A stretch of 64,000 nucleotides of DNA from Williamsia soli (lineage in GTDB: Bacteria; Actinomycetota; Actinomycetes; Mycobacteriales; Mycobacteriaceae), in assembly GCF_017377795.1 (NCBI RefSeq), contig NZ_JAFRDR010000003.1:186001-250000 (forward strand), given 5' to 3'. Below the pieces are notes generated by a model. That model did no database searches. It saw only the letters and a list, made by a program, of their open reading frames with translations, and was not told where the DNA came from. The translations under genes were made by a program, and so were the position numbers. Shown here piece after piece: positions 1-9,513 of the stretch (positions are counted from its first letter, which is position 1; each line of letters begins with the position of its first letter).

Positions 1-400
1 CTCTGGCGATGCCGTAGAGCACCCAGACAACGACGACCGCGATGACGATCGGGTGCCGCAGCACCGGGGTGATGGTCGCAGCCGGGCGGCCGCGGACCAG
101 AAGTATCCCGACCGCCACAACGAACATGATCGTTGCGAGCAGACTGACCGGTCCGAAGATGTTGTAGGAGAACGCATCGGCGACATCTCCGTGGGCGGCA
201 GCAGTCCAACTGCGCGTGAGGCCACACCCCGGACACGGCAGGCCGGTGATCAACCGCATCGGGCACAAAGTAGGACCCGAGGTGCTCAGGGCCGGGGTGA
301 CCGCGAAGGCCGTGACGATTGCGCCGACGCCGAAACCGGCGGCAATCCGAATCGAGTTCTCGGATTGCCGCCGGTTCGGCAAAGTCGACGGGGAGGTCAC
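1..400 (-). CDS. DUF2752 membrane protein (partial, runs off window)
   Basis: A small integral membrane protein of the DUF2752 family, cut by the left edge of the window so that its C-terminus is missing. Reading from a GTG at 400 gives an N-terminal basic stretch, a hydrophobic segment, then the family signature around residues 48-60 with PCPGCGLTRSW, then further hydrophobic segments. The CPxCG cysteines are the hallmark; the biochemical role of the family is not known. The GTG start overlaps the stop codon of the TM2-domain gene upstream (GTGA, 397-400), so the two are very likely translated from one message. Confidence 0.75.
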   Translation of the reverse strand, partial: MTSPSTLPNRRQSENSIRIAAGFGVGAIVTAFAVTPALSTSGPTLCPMRLITGLPCPGCGLTRSWTAAAHGDVADAFSYNIFGPVSLLATIMFVVAVGILLVRGRPAATITPVLRHPIVIAVVVVWVLYGIAR

Positions 401-816
401 TTCAGAGGAACACCATTCGAGTCGGGGAGCTTGCGCATCGCAATCAACACGATATCGATCAGGGTCCAGATACCGAGTCCGCCGCAGGTCAGGAGCTTGG
501 CGATACCGAGCCCGGTATAGCCGAGGTAGAACCGGTCGATACCGAGACCACCGACGAACACCGAGATGAGCAGCGCGGTGAGCCACTCCTTGTCCGAGAA
601 CAGGCCGGGGACCTGCGAGACGGGGAACCAGTTACTCGCCTGGGTGCGTACCTGGGTCTCGGGCTTCACCTGGCCGGACCGGACCAGTCCGGCCAGATCC
701 TGGTAGCCCATGGGCCCCTGTTCTTGGCCGAGCAGTGAAACGAAGAAGGTGTCGTTGTGTGGGCCACCCTGCGGCGCAGGAGGCTGGGCCGGATACCCGG
801 GAGGAGGTTGTGTCAT
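397..816 (-). CDS. TM2 domain membrane protein with N-terminal GYF_2-like domain
   Basis: A 139-residue protein. A proline- and glutamine-rich start (MTQPPPGYPAQPP) leads into a GYF_2-like segment at about 25-70 (QGPMGYQDLAGLVRSGQV...WFPVSQVPGLF). The TM2 domain follows at about 75-130, with two hydrophobic helices around GGLGIDRFYLGYTGLGIAKL. TM2 proteins are small membrane proteins of unclear biochemical role. A longer reading to 990 is open, but the composition changes and the family pattern begins at the ATG at 816. No Shine-Dalgarno sequence is visible; a TATTCT 7 bases before the ATG could serve a leaderless message. It is translationally coupled to the downstream DUF2752 gene. Confidence 0.8.
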   Translation of the reverse strand: MTQPPPGYPAQPPAPQGGPHNDTFFVSLLGQEQGPMGYQDLAGLVRSGQVKPETQVRTQASNWFPVSQVPGLFSDKEWLTALLISVFVGGLGIDRFYLGYTGLGIAKLLTCGGLGIWTLIDIVLIAMRKLPDSNGVPLK

Positions 817-995
817 GCAGAGGAGAATATGGCACCGGCGCACCGATCGGCGCCTCCTGACAGAAATTCTGATCAATTGAATGACCTGCCGAGCCATGCC
901 CTCTGAGCTGCGGCGATAGATGATTTGTCTTGCTATTGAGTTGCTGATTGCACCCAACTCCCCGACGCTCCTCGTGCCGGTGGATGACAAAGGAC

Positions 996-1033
996 CTTAC
1001 TCGTGAGTAAGATCGTTCTTACCGCCGAGTAAG
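996..1033. promoter_or_regulatory. Tandem TetR-type operators before fadE24
   Basis: Two 16-bp inverted repeats lie exactly 22 bp apart. The first, 996-1011, is CTTACTCGTGAGTAAG (7-bp perfect arms, 2-bp centre). The second, 1018-1033, is CTTACCGCCGAGTAAG (imperfect). GAGTAAGATCG is also repeated directly at 1005-1015 and 1027-1037. Two helical turns between sites fits a pair of dimeric repressors on one DNA face. The regulator is not identifiable from the window; TetR family is an inference from the site architecture. Confidence 0.65.
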
Positions 1034-1100
1034 ATCGGCATGCCCGGCACCGCCGGGCACCTGGAACTGGCCGCAGAACGCACGAGACAAGCTGGTGAGA

Positions 1101-2468
1101 ATGAGTACTCATACCGAGCCCCGCGACACATCCGCAGTTGGCAAGAACCCGCACCGACGCAGCGCGATCGGTACCGCCATGCGGGTGTTGACCACGGTCA
1201 CCGGATCGGAGTTCGCCGACAAGTACAAGCTCCGCGAACCTCTGAATCGCATCGCCTACGAGGGCACCAAGACCGGCTTCAAGACGATCGGCGCCGCGAA
1301 CCGCGCCTTCGCATCGGCCCAGGGCGGCGGCAAGGCCAAGCGCCTGACCGCCACCCCCAAGAACTACTTCAACCTGTTCCCGGACGACGAACAGAAGATG
1401 ATCGCGGACACGGTTCGCGAGTTCGCAACCGAGATCCTGCGGCCCGCGGCTCACGATGCCGATGCGGCTGCAGCTGCACCTGCCGAAATCCTCACCCGCA
1501 GCGCGGAACTGGGGATCACCATGATCAACGTCCCCGAGGAGTTCGAGGGCGCCGCCACCGAGCGTGGCGTGGTCACCAACTCGCTGGTCGCCGAGGCGAT
1601 GGCCTACGGGGACATGGGACTGGCTCTGCCCCTGCTCGCACCGAGCGGTGTGGCGACGACGCTGACCCAGTTCGGCAGCGACGCCCAGCAGAAGACCTAC
1701 CTGCCCGACTACGCGGGCGAGAGCGTCCCGCAGTCGGCCGTCGTCATCGCCGAGCCACGAGCACTGTTCGACGCGATGACGTTGCAGACCAAGGCAACCC
1801 GAGTGCCCAGCGGTTACCGGCTCAACGGCGTCAAGTCCTTCGTGCCCGCCGCCGGGTCGTCCGAACTGTTCATCATCGGCGCCCAGCTGGACGGGCGCCC
1901 CGCCCTCTTCATCGTGGAGTCGAGCACCAAGGGCCTCGTCGTCGAAGCCGATCCCGGTATGGGCGTACGCGCAGCAGGTATGGGACGCCTTCTCCTCACC
2001 GACGTCACGGTGCCGTCGAACGCACTACTGGGCGAACAGGAAGGCGACGCGGCTTTCTCCTCCTACCGTGACGTGGTGCGGCTCGCCCGCCTCGGTTGGT
2101 CATCGCTTGCTGTCGGCACCGCCCACGCGGTGCTCGACTACGTCATCCCTTACGTCAACGAGCGGGTGGCGTTCGGCGAACCCATCTCCAACCGCCAGGC
2201 CGTCGCATTCATGGTGGCCAACATGGCCACCGAACTCGACTCGATTCGATTGGTCACCTTGCGCGGTGCTGCCCGTGCCGAGCAGGGCCTGTCCTTCGCC
2301 CGCGAAGCGGCCCTGGCCCGCAAGCTCACGGCCGACAAGGGTATGCAGATCGGTTCTGACGGAGTGCAATTGCTCGGTGGACACGGTTTCACGAAAGAGC
2401 ATCCCGTCGAGCGCTGGTTCCGCGATCTGCGCGGCGCCGCGATCGGCGAGGGCATCGTCGTCCTGTAG
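1101..2468 (+). CDS. fadE24: acyl-CoA dehydrogenase, FadE24-like
   Basis: A 455-residue acyl-CoA dehydrogenase for the first, FAD-dependent step of beta-oxidation. An N-terminal extension of about 80 residues precedes the helical N domain. The middle beta-domain is around 200-310 and the C-terminal helices carry QLLGGHGFTKEHPVERWFRD. The protein ends at IGEGIVVL, so Glu-Gly lies near the position of the catalytic base and the usual following helix is missing. The ATG at 1101 was preferred to a GTG six bases earlier. It sits directly before fadE23, as Rv3139-Rv3140 do in M. tuberculosis. The two may form a mixed complex like other mycobacterial FadE pairs (inference). Confidence 0.85.
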   Translation: MSTHTEPRDTSAVGKNPHRRSAIGTAMRVLTTVTGSEFADKYKLREPLNRIAYEGTKTGFKTIGAANRAFASAQGGGKAKRLTATPKNYFNLFPDDEQKMIADTVREFATEILRPAAHDADAAAAAPAEILTRSAELGITMINVPEEFEGAATERGVVTNSLVAEAMAYGDMGLALPLLAPSGVATTLTQFGSDAQQKTYLPDYAGESVPQSAVVIAEPRALFDAMTLQTKATRVPSGYRLNGVKSFVPAAGSSELFIIGAQLDGRPALFIVESSTKGLVVEADPGMGVRAAGMGRLLLTDVTVPSNALLGEQEGDAAFSSYRDVVRLARLGWSSLAVGTAHAVLDYVIPYVNERVAFGEPISNRQAVAFMVANMATELDSIRLVTLRGAARAEQGLSFAREAALARKLTADKGMQIGSDGVQLLGGHGFTKEHPVERWFRDLRGAAIGEGIVVL

Positions 2469-2515
2469 CTGACCTGAACACTCCTGTCTCACAACACTTC
2501 ACGAAAGACTCTGTC

Positions 2516-3739
2516 ATGGCAATCAATCTCGAGCTTCCCAAGAAGCTGAATGTGACGGTAGACCAGGCCCACCAGGCCGCGGCCCAGATCTTCCGCCCGA
2601 TCTCGCGTAAATACGATCTCGCGGAACACGCTTACCCCGTCGAACTCGATACCCTCGCCAGCCTGTACGACGGCTTGAACGAAGCCGGCGCCGCCGGCGC
2701 GGGCGCCGATGGTGGCCGTGGGCAGAAGCAAGAGAAGAAGGAACTCCCCGCAGGAGCCGTCGTCAACGGCGGCAACATGCAGTCGGTTCTGAACACGATG
2801 GAGACCTCGTGGGGTGACGTCGGACTGATGCTGTCGATTCCATACCAGGGTCTGGGGAACGCCGCCATCGCCGCGGTGGCGTCTGAGGAGCAACTCGAGA
2901 AGTTCGGCAAGGTGTGGGCCGCAATGGCAATCACCGAACCCTCCTTCGGGTCCGACTCCGCCGCAGTGTCGACCACTGCCACGCGGGACGGGGACGACTA
3001 CATCATCAACGGCGAGAAGATCTATGTGACTGCCGGTTCGCGCGCTGATCACATAGTCGTCTGGGCGTCGGTGGACAAGAGCGCCGGTCGCGCCGCGATC
3101 AAGAGCTTTGTGGTTCCCCGCGAGCACCCCGGCGTCACCATCGAACGTCTCGAACACAAACTCGGCATCAAGGCCTCGGACACCGCTGCCATTCGTTTCG
3201 AGAATTGCCGGGTTCCCGCCGAAAACCTGCTCGGCTCACCAGAAGTCGACACCAAGAAGGGTTTCGGCGGGGTCATGCAGACCTTCGACAACACCCGCCC
3301 GATGGTGGCCGGCATGGCGGTGGGTGTCACGCGGGCAGCACTCGAGGAGTTGCGCCGACTGCTCGAAGACGCAGGCGTCGAGATCGACTACGACAGGCCG
3401 GCGAACAACCAGCATGCTGCTGCCGCCGAGTTCATCCGGATGGAATCGGACTTCGAAGCCGCCTACCTGCATTCACTGAGGGCCGCGTGGATGGCCGACA
3501 ACAAGGAGCCGAACTCCAAGGAAGCCTCCATGTCCAAGGCGAAGGCTGGCCGTACGGTCACCGACGTCACCACCAAGACTGTGGAACTCGCAGGCACCCT
3601 GGGATACTCCGAGCACCTGCTACTGGAGAAATGGGCCCGTGATTCGAAGATCCTCGACATCTTCGAGGGCACCCAGCAGATCCAGAATCTGATCATCGCC
3701 CGTCGCGTTCTCGGCAAGAGCAGCGCTGAACTCAAGTGA
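2516..3739 (+). CDS. fadE23: acyl-CoA dehydrogenase, FadE23-like
   Basis: A 407-residue acyl-CoA dehydrogenase with the full fold. It has an N-terminal helical domain, a middle beta-domain with AITEPSFGSDSAAV (about 140-153), and C-terminal helices ending in the active-site segment ILDIFEGTQQIQNLII, whose Glu is the classical catalytic base. It lies 47 bp after fadE24 on the same strand with no terminator between, so the two form an operon driven from the operator-bearing region at about 1 kb. A strong intrinsic terminator follows the gene. The substrate cannot be read from sequence. Confidence 0.87.
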   Translation: MAINLELPKKLNVTVDQAHQAAAQIFRPISRKYDLAEHAYPVELDTLASLYDGLNEAGAAGAGADGGRGQKQEKKELPAGAVVNGGNMQSVLNTMETSWGDVGLMLSIPYQGLGNAAIAAVASEEQLEKFGKVWAAMAITEPSFGSDSAAVSTTATRDGDDYIINGEKIYVTAGSRADHIVVWASVDKSAGRAAIKSFVVPREHPGVTIERLEHKLGIKASDTAAIRFENCRVPAENLLGSPEVDTKKGFGGVMQTFDNTRPMVAGMAVGVTRAALEELRRLLEDAGVEIDYDRPANNQHAAAAEFIRMESDFEAAYLHSLRAAWMADNKEPNSKEASMSKAKAGRTVTDVTTKTVELAGTLGYSEHLLLEKWARDSKILDIFEGTQQIQNLIIARRVLGKSSAELK

Positions 3740-3767
3740 GCTGAACGCTTTTCGTCTCTCACAGGTG

Positions 3768-3807
3768 AAGAGCCCCGCCGTATCGAGGGGTACGGACGGG
3801 GCTCTTT
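3768..3807 (+). terminator. Rho-independent terminator after fadE23
   Basis: AAGAGCCCCG pairs with CGGGGCTCTT across a short loop and ends in TTT at 3805-3807. It lies 29 bp after the fadE23 stop. Confidence 0.85.
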
Positions 3808-4480
<673 letters not shown>

Positions 4481-4494
4481 CACCACATCTTCTT

Positions 4495-4523
4495 CGCCCG
4501 GGCCGCGCACAGCGGTCCGGGCG
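4495..4523 (+). terminator. Hairpin after rpf
   Basis: CGCCCGGGCCGC pairs with GCGGTCCGGGCG (one G-T wobble) around a GCACA loop, 15 bp after the rpf stop. There is no T-tract, so termination is likely but weaker than at 3768. Confidence 0.55.
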
Positions 4524-4596
4524 ATGTTGTGTCTCGAGCACATTTGACGGTAGTGCTCGTTGACACGAAATTGCGAGGCCGCTAGCGTGTGCTGGT

Positions 4597-5184
4597 ATGA
4601 AGACGACGCGCAATTACGTCATGCGCTCGCGTGCCGAGTCCGCCGAACTGACCCGGCAGCGCGCGCTTCAGGCCACCGTCGCGCTGGCGGGTGAGAAACC
4701 GTTTTCGACGATAGTGCTCCCCGAAGTCGCCGCTCGCGCCGGGGTCAGCGTGCAAACCGTCCTACGCCAGTTCGGTAACCGCGACGGACTGCTCGACGCA
4801 GCAACCGCGTTCGTGGGCGAACAGCTGAACTCTCAGGCGGTCACCACGCCCGGTAATGTACGCGCCGCCCTCGACGCCCTGTTCGACCACTTCGAGGCCC
4901 GCGGCGACGTCATCATCATGCTCCTCGGCCAGGAGGGCTGGGATCGGCGGGCGCAGTCGCTCACCAGCGGCGAGCGCGAGGCGCATCGCGAGTGGGTCAC
5001 CTCTGTCTTCGCGCCACAGTTGGCCGGCATTGCGACGCGAACCCGAAACGAGCTCATCGACATGCTGCTGGTGGCGACCGACGTGTACACCTGGAAGGTG
5101 CTCTGTCGCGATCGCGGCCTGACGCGGGCGCAGGCGCAAAAACGCGTCGACCGAATGATCTCCGCGCTCTTGACGAGCGCTTAG
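4597..5184 (+). CDS. TetR-family transcriptional regulator
   Basis: A 195-residue protein. The N-terminal helix-turn-helix covers residues 15-60 (VALAGEKPFSTIVLPEVAARAGVSVQTVLRQFGNRDGLLDAA), a clear TetR DNA-binding domain, followed by an all-helical ligand domain. It ends 9 bp before the glycosyltransferase gene on the same strand, so the two may be co-transcribed and it may control that gene. The effector is unknown. Confidence 0.85.
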   Translation: MKTTRNYVMRSRAESAELTRQRALQATVALAGEKPFSTIVLPEVAARAGVSVQTVLRQFGNRDGLLDAATAFVGEQLNSQAVTTPGNVRAALDALFDHFEARGDVIIMLLGQEGWDRRAQSLTSGEREAHREWVTSVFAPQLAGIATRTRNELIDMLLVATDVYTWKVLCRDRGLTRAQAQKRVDRMISALLTSA

Positions 5185-5193
5185 AGTCGTCAA

Positions 5194-6303
5194 GTGCCCA
5201 CCGGACCACGGCGCGCCCGAGTGTTGTTCGTGACCTTTGACGCCGGCGGCAACTTCCCTCCCGTGATCACCCTGGGGCGGGAGATCTCGTCACGCGGCCA
5301 TGAGGTGACCGTGCTCGGCCACCAGCAGCAGCGCGCGAAGGTCGAGGCGGCCGGGTTGTCGTTCGTCGCGTACACGGACCCGCCACCCTGGTCCTCTGCG
5401 CAGCACCGCGGCATGCTCTCAGCCGTCGTCGGCTATCTGAAGATGTTCACCACCGACGCACTCGTCGACGACGCGGTGTCGGCCGCGGCCGGGAAGGACG
5501 TTGTCGTCGTGGACTGCATGCTGTTGCCCGTCATCTCGGCACTGGCAGGCCGCGACGTCCCGGTCGTTGCGCTCTTTCACACCTTCTACGCCTATCTCGA
5601 CGGATCTTTTCGCCGTGCGGTCGGCGTGGTCTCCCGGGTACGTGGCCTCGGTGTCCGCACGACCTGGAACGCAACCGATCTCCGCCTGGTGGTCTCCGAC
5701 CGGACACTGGACCCCGCCGGACGACGATCCGCGGATCAGCAACTCGTGTGGTCGGGTCCCGCCGATCCCGCGGCGCGTCCTCATGTGAGACAAGAACTTC
5801 CGCTGGTCCTGGCCAGTCTGAGCACCACCGACTTCCCCGGCCAACAACAGACCCTGCAGAACATTCTGGACGCCGCGGCCGAGATGCCCATCCGCCTCGT
5901 GCTGACGACCGGTCCCGCGGTCGACCCCGCGTCACTGAAGCCGCCACCGAATGCCCAAGTGCACCAATTCATCCCACATCGCGACGTACTGCCGAAGTGC
6001 TCGGCGGTCGTGGGACACGGCGGTCACTCCACCACTGTTCAGGCCTTGGCGCACGGCCTACCGATGCTCATCATTCCGATGCATCCACTGCTCGATCAGC
6101 CGATGGTCGGCAAGGCCGTCGCCACCTCCGGCGCCGGCGTGGTGTTGCCAAAAAATGCCTCGCCTGACAAGATCTCCACCACGTTGGCCCAGGTACTCGA
6201 AGACAAGTCCTACGCCGCGGCCGCTGGGGTGATCGCAGAACGGCTCGCCGACGGGCGTGGAACGGCACGCGCGGCGGACGCCATCCTGGACCGGATCAGG
6301 TGA
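5194..6303 (+). CDS. GT1-family glycosyltransferase
   Basis: A 369-residue GT-B fold glycosyltransferase of the MGT/UGT type. The N-terminal acceptor domain begins RVLFVTFDAGGNFPPVITLGREI. The C-terminal donor domain carries VVGHGGHSTTVQALAHGLPM (about 273-292) and IPMHPLLDQP, the equivalent of the plant PSPG/HGGxxT segment that binds the nucleotide sugar. The start is a GTG at 5194, since the next candidates would cut the first beta-strand. Family members glycosylate natural products or lipids; the acceptor here is unknown. It follows the TetR gene closely. Confidence 0.82.
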   Translation: MPTGPRRARVLFVTFDAGGNFPPVITLGREISSRGHEVTVLGHQQQRAKVEAAGLSFVAYTDPPPWSSAQHRGMLSAVVGYLKMFTTDALVDDAVSAAAGKDVVVVDCMLLPVISALAGRDVPVVALFHTFYAYLDGSFRRAVGVVSRVRGLGVRTTWNATDLRLVVSDRTLDPAGRRSADQQLVWSGPADPAARPHVRQELPLVLASLSTTDFPGQQQTLQNILDAAAEMPIRLVLTTGPAVDPASLKPPPNAQVHQFIPHRDVLPKCSAVVGHGGHSTTVQALAHGLPMLIIPMHPLLDQPMVGKAVATSGAGVVLPKNASPDKISTTLAQVLEDKSYAAAAGVIAERLADGRGTARAADAILDRIR

Positions 6304-6351
6304 GGTCGAACCCGCCCGGGGTCCGGGCCCACGTTGTCGACACCGGCCCGG

Positions 6352-7524
6352 TCATGGCGGCGGCGCGGCGGCGTCGCCGGACAGCCAGTGCCGTACGGAG
6401 TCCGTGTGCTCACCCAGCCCAGGAGGCGGCCCGAAGGGGCGTAGAGGGCTGCGCGAATATCTGACCGGGTGTGCCACCTGATCGGTGTACCCGGCAGGCA
6501 TTTCCGCGACCGGCGCCAGCCCGAGATCGGTTGCGGTCTGCAGCGCCTCACCGATATCGGCGACCCGGCCTGCCGGGACGCCGGCGTTGCGCATCCGCGA
6601 TTCCCACACCACCGCGGTGTCGCGAATCAGATGCCCTTCCAGGATCTTCGTCAACGCCACGCGATTCTCCACGCGTGACCGATTGGTCGCGAACCGCTCA
6701 TCCGAGGCCAACCCGGGCTCACCGACAACCTCGGCCAGAGAAGCAAATTGACGATCGTTGCCGCAGGCCACGACGAGTAGCGCATCGTGGCACTGAACAG
6801 GCTCGTACGGCGCGACCGACGGATGGTGATTACCCATTCGGCCTGGGGCCTGCCCGGTCGCCAGATACGATGACGACTGATTTGCCAATGCTCCCAACAG
6901 TGACGACATCAAACTCACCTCGATGTGCTGCCCGACACCGTCGCGATGCCGGGCGGCGAGCGCAGCCAGAACAGCAACGGTCGCATCTTTACCGGTCAAG
7001 ACGTCGACCAGTGCCACACCGACTTTCATCGGATCACCCTCGGCCTCACCGGTGATGCTCATGAGGCCACCCATCGCCTGCACCACGAAGTCGTACCCCG
7101 GCAGTGCCGCGCCTGCGGCAGACCCGAAGCCGCTGATCGCGCAATATACGATGCCCGGATTGACGTTGCTGACCGACTGATAATCGAGTCCGGACCTCTC
7201 GAGAGGCCCCGGCAAGAAGTTGTGGATCAAGACATCGGCCCGACGAGCCAGCTCCCGTGCCGCCTCGAGGTCGTCTTCATTCGAAAAGTCGAGACAGACA
7301 CTACGTTTGGACCTGTTGACACTCTCGAAATACGACGATCCCGCGGGCGTCCACGGTGGACCCCACGACCGGGTGTCATCCCCGCTGCCCGGCCGCTCCA
7401 CCTTGATCACGGTGGCTCCGAGATCGGCCAGGGTCATCGTCGCCATCGGGCCTGCAAGCACCCGACTGAAATCGGCGACGACCAACCCGTCGAGCGGTGG
7501 GCGCGGGTCAGAACTCGTCGTCAT
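6352..7524 (-). CDS. CaiB/BaiF class-III CoA transferase
   Basis: A 390-residue family III CoA transferase. The N-terminal Rossmann segment LDGLVVADFSRVLAGPMATM is followed by LADLGATVIKVERPGSGDD. The region PGYDFVVQAMGGLM holds the predicted catalytic Asp145, and VDVLTGKDATVAVLAALAAR follows. These enzymes move CoA between carboxylic acids; the substrate is not deducible. Tandem ATGs at 7527 and 7524 are possible starts; both lie inside the end of the upstream DUF5709 gene, giving a 17-20 bp overlap that implies co-translation. Confidence 0.85.
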   Translation of the reverse strand: MTTSSDPRPPLDGLVVADFSRVLAGPMATMTLADLGATVIKVERPGSGDDTRSWGPPWTPAGSSYFESVNRSKRSVCLDFSNEDDLEAARELARRADVLIHNFLPGPLERSGLDYQSVSNVNPGIVYCAISGFGSAAGAALPGYDFVVQAMGGLMSITGEAEGDPMKVGVALVDVLTGKDATVAVLAALAARHRDGVGQHIEVSLMSSLLGALANQSSSYLATGQAPGRMGNHHPSVAPYEPVQCHDALLVVACGNDRQFASLAEVVGEPGLASDERFATNRSRVENRVALTKILEGHLIRDTAVVWESRMRNAGVPAGRVADIGEALQTATDLGLAPVAEMPAGYTDQVAHPVRYSRSPLRPFGPPPGLGEHTDSVRHWLSGDAAAPPP

Positions 7525-7993
7525 CATCGATGACGTGCACCGCGGCTTCCTCCGCCGACGCAGCGCCGCCGTCGATTCCCGCATCGGTCGCCAGCCGCTC
7601 CTGGATGTCATGCACGGACACCCCTTCGTCCGGCGCGATCAGCCGACCCGATCGGCGACCACCCACCTGCTCGCCCTCCGGGAACTCGGGATCGCTGTCC
7701 GCCTCGTCGGAACGCCATTCCGGATCCGGGGCGTCGGGCTGGTACGCCAGCGCCGTCGGATCTGGTTCTTCTTCGGCGAGATGCTGAGCCAGGCTCTCGC
7801 CTCGGCTCTGCTCATCGGCCGTCGTGCCGTAGCGGTTGATTCCGTCCGGCTGCTCGGGCGGCGAATAGCCCTCGTCCAGGATGTCGTCGACACCACGGTC
7901 GTCGAGCGTGTCCTCCGGTTGCAACTGGTCGTCCTCGTCGAGGCTGTACTCCCCGGTCGAACCTTCCGGTGTGCTCTCTGGATTGGTCGTCAT
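7508..7993 (-). CDS. Acidic DUF5709-type protein
   Basis: A 161-residue, strongly acidic soluble protein without membrane segments or catalytic motifs. Blocks such as YSLDEDDQLQPEDTLDDRGV, DILDEGYSPPEQP and EEAAVHVIDDDDEF match the DUF5709 family of actinobacteria, whose function is unknown. The ATG at 7993 was chosen because the reading upstream of it (to 8029) is unlike the family. Its end overlaps the CoA-transferase start. Confidence 0.7.
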   Translation of the reverse strand: MTTNPESTPEGSTGEYSLDEDDQLQPEDTLDDRGVDDILDEGYSPPEQPDGINRYGTTADEQSRGESLAQHLAEEEPDPTALAYQPDAPDPEWRSDEADSDPEFPEGEQVGGRRSGRLIAPDEGVSVHDIQERLATDAGIDGGAASAEEAAVHVIDDDDEF

Positions 7994-8056
7994 CACTTCA
8001 CGATGCCATCGCGCGGGTACGGCCACCACCCCGCCACCACCCAGAGGTGCGGGTGG

Positions 8057-9289
8057 CTAGCGCTCCAGCTCCGCATAGGCGGTCTCGGCATGCTCCGAGA
8101 AGTCCACACCCTCGCGTTCGTCCTTCGCGGACACCCGGAAGCCGATCGTCCAATGGATGACCTTGCCGATGCCGAACGACATGGCGAACGTGTACGCCGC
8201 AACCGCGAGGATCGCCACCAGTTGTTTGCCGAGCAGGAGCAATCCACCGCCGTAGAACAGCCCGTCGGCATCACCGGTCATCATCCCGGTGGCCAGGAGG
8301 CCGATCAGAGCCGTCCCGACGACACCACCGGTGAAGTGCACCCCCACCACGTCGAGAGAGTCGTCGTAACCGAATTTGAACTTCCACAGCACCACATAGG
8401 CGCAGACGACGCCGGCCGCCAATCCGACGACCGCCGCGCCCAACGGGCTGACAGAGCCGCACGAGGGCGTGATCGCCACCAGCCCTGCGACGATGCCCGA
8501 GGCCGCACCGAAACTCGTCGGATGACCGTCCCGGCTGTTCTCGACGATCAACCACCCGACCATGCCCACGCTGCCCGCGATCAGGGTGTTGAGCAAGACG
8601 GCCGCGGCCATCCCGTCGGCCGCGAGGGCCGACCCCGCGTTGAACCCGAACCAGCCGAACCAGAGCAGGCCCGCACCGAGCAACACGAACGGCAGATTGT
8701 GCGGGCGCATCGGATCGTGTTTGAAACCGAGCCGCGGTCCGAGCACCAGGGCCAGCGCCAAGGCGGAAGCACCCGAGGTCACCTCCACCACGAGGCCGCC
8801 TGCGTAGTCGAGCGCGCCCAGTTCTGAGATCCAACCACCGGGGCCCCACACCCAGTGCGCGACAGGCGCATAGACGAGCAGAGTCCACACGGGCACGAAG
8901 ACGATCCAGGCGACGAACTTCGCCCGGTCCGCAATGGCCCCGCTGATCAACGCCGCCGTGATGACGGCGAACGTCAACTGGAACGTCACGAACAACAGCG
9001 TCGGGATCGATCCCTGTACCGACTCCGGCCCGATACCCGCGAGCCCGAACGAGTGAACTCCCCCGATGAGACCGAAGCCCGCATCGTCGGAGAAGGCGAG
9101 GCTGTAGCCGGCGAGCAGCCAGGCCAGTGCCACGAGTGGGATCGCGATGAAACTCATCATCATCATGTTCAGGACGCTGAAACTCCTGACCATGCCGCCG
9201 TAGAACAGTGCGAGCGCCGGAGTCATCAGCAGCACCATGGCGGTCGCTATCAGGACCAGCGCGGTCGCGGCACCATCGATTTCGGGCAC
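8057..9289 (-). CDS. amt: Ammonium transporter (Amt) with Glu in place of first twin-His
   Basis: A 410-residue Amt/MEP/Rh channel with about 11 transmembrane segments. LVLIATAMVLLMTPALALFYGG opens the first helix. The conserved Asp161 (GALDYAGG) and His318 (DVVGVHFTGG) match AmtB Asp160 and His318 positions. The first pore histidine is replaced by Glu169 (codon GAG at 8783-8785). Such Glu variants are known in fungal Mep proteins and some bacteria and change pore selectivity or pH response. No glnK/glnB lies beside it and I found no clear GlnR box. The short acidic C-terminal tail (SAKDEREGVDFSEHAETAYAELER region) is cytoplasmic. Confidence 0.92.
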   Translation of the reverse strand: MPEIDGAATALVLIATAMVLLMTPALALFYGGMVRSFSVLNMMMMSFIAIPLVALAWLLAGYSLAFSDDAGFGLIGGVHSFGLAGIGPESVQGSIPTLLFVTFQLTFAVITAALISGAIADRAKFVAWIVFVPVWTLLVYAPVAHWVWGPGGWISELGALDYAGGLVVEVTSGASALALALVLGPRLGFKHDPMRPHNLPFVLLGAGLLWFGWFGFNAGSALAADGMAAAVLLNTLIAGSVGMVGWLIVENSRDGHPTSFGAASGIVAGLVAITPSCGSVSPLGAAVVGLAAGVVCAYVVLWKFKFGYDDSLDVVGVHFTGGVVGTALIGLLATGMMTGDADGLFYGGGLLLLGKQLVAILAVAAYTFAMSFGIGKVIHWTIGFRVSAKDEREGVDFSEHAETAYAELER

Positions 9290-9513
9290 AGCAGCCCTCC
9301 CATGTCTTGGCAGGTGGAGTTACGAGATGAATCAGGACAGTAGCGGTAGTCGAGCGCGCCGGCGATCGCGGAGTCCTTCGATGTCCGACTCGCCCGATTT
9401 CGGATCGATACCGAATTGAGCGAGCAGCCCCGGGGTTTCAGTCGTGTCGGTAGCTTCGACACCGAGGTCACCGGACAACCGGTGGACACCACACCACCCC
9501 GGAGCGGACCCAG

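Noticed and set aside
1040-2071. 343-codon frame overlapping fadE24 in another phase
   Set aside because: Arg/His-rich shadow without family resemblance; fadE24 is clearly coding in its own frame.
9290-9513. GlnR or other nitrogen-control box before amt
   Set aside because: No convincing GTnAC-N6-GnAAC arrangement in the 224-bp upstream region; only a weak palindrome TTCGG/CCGAA.
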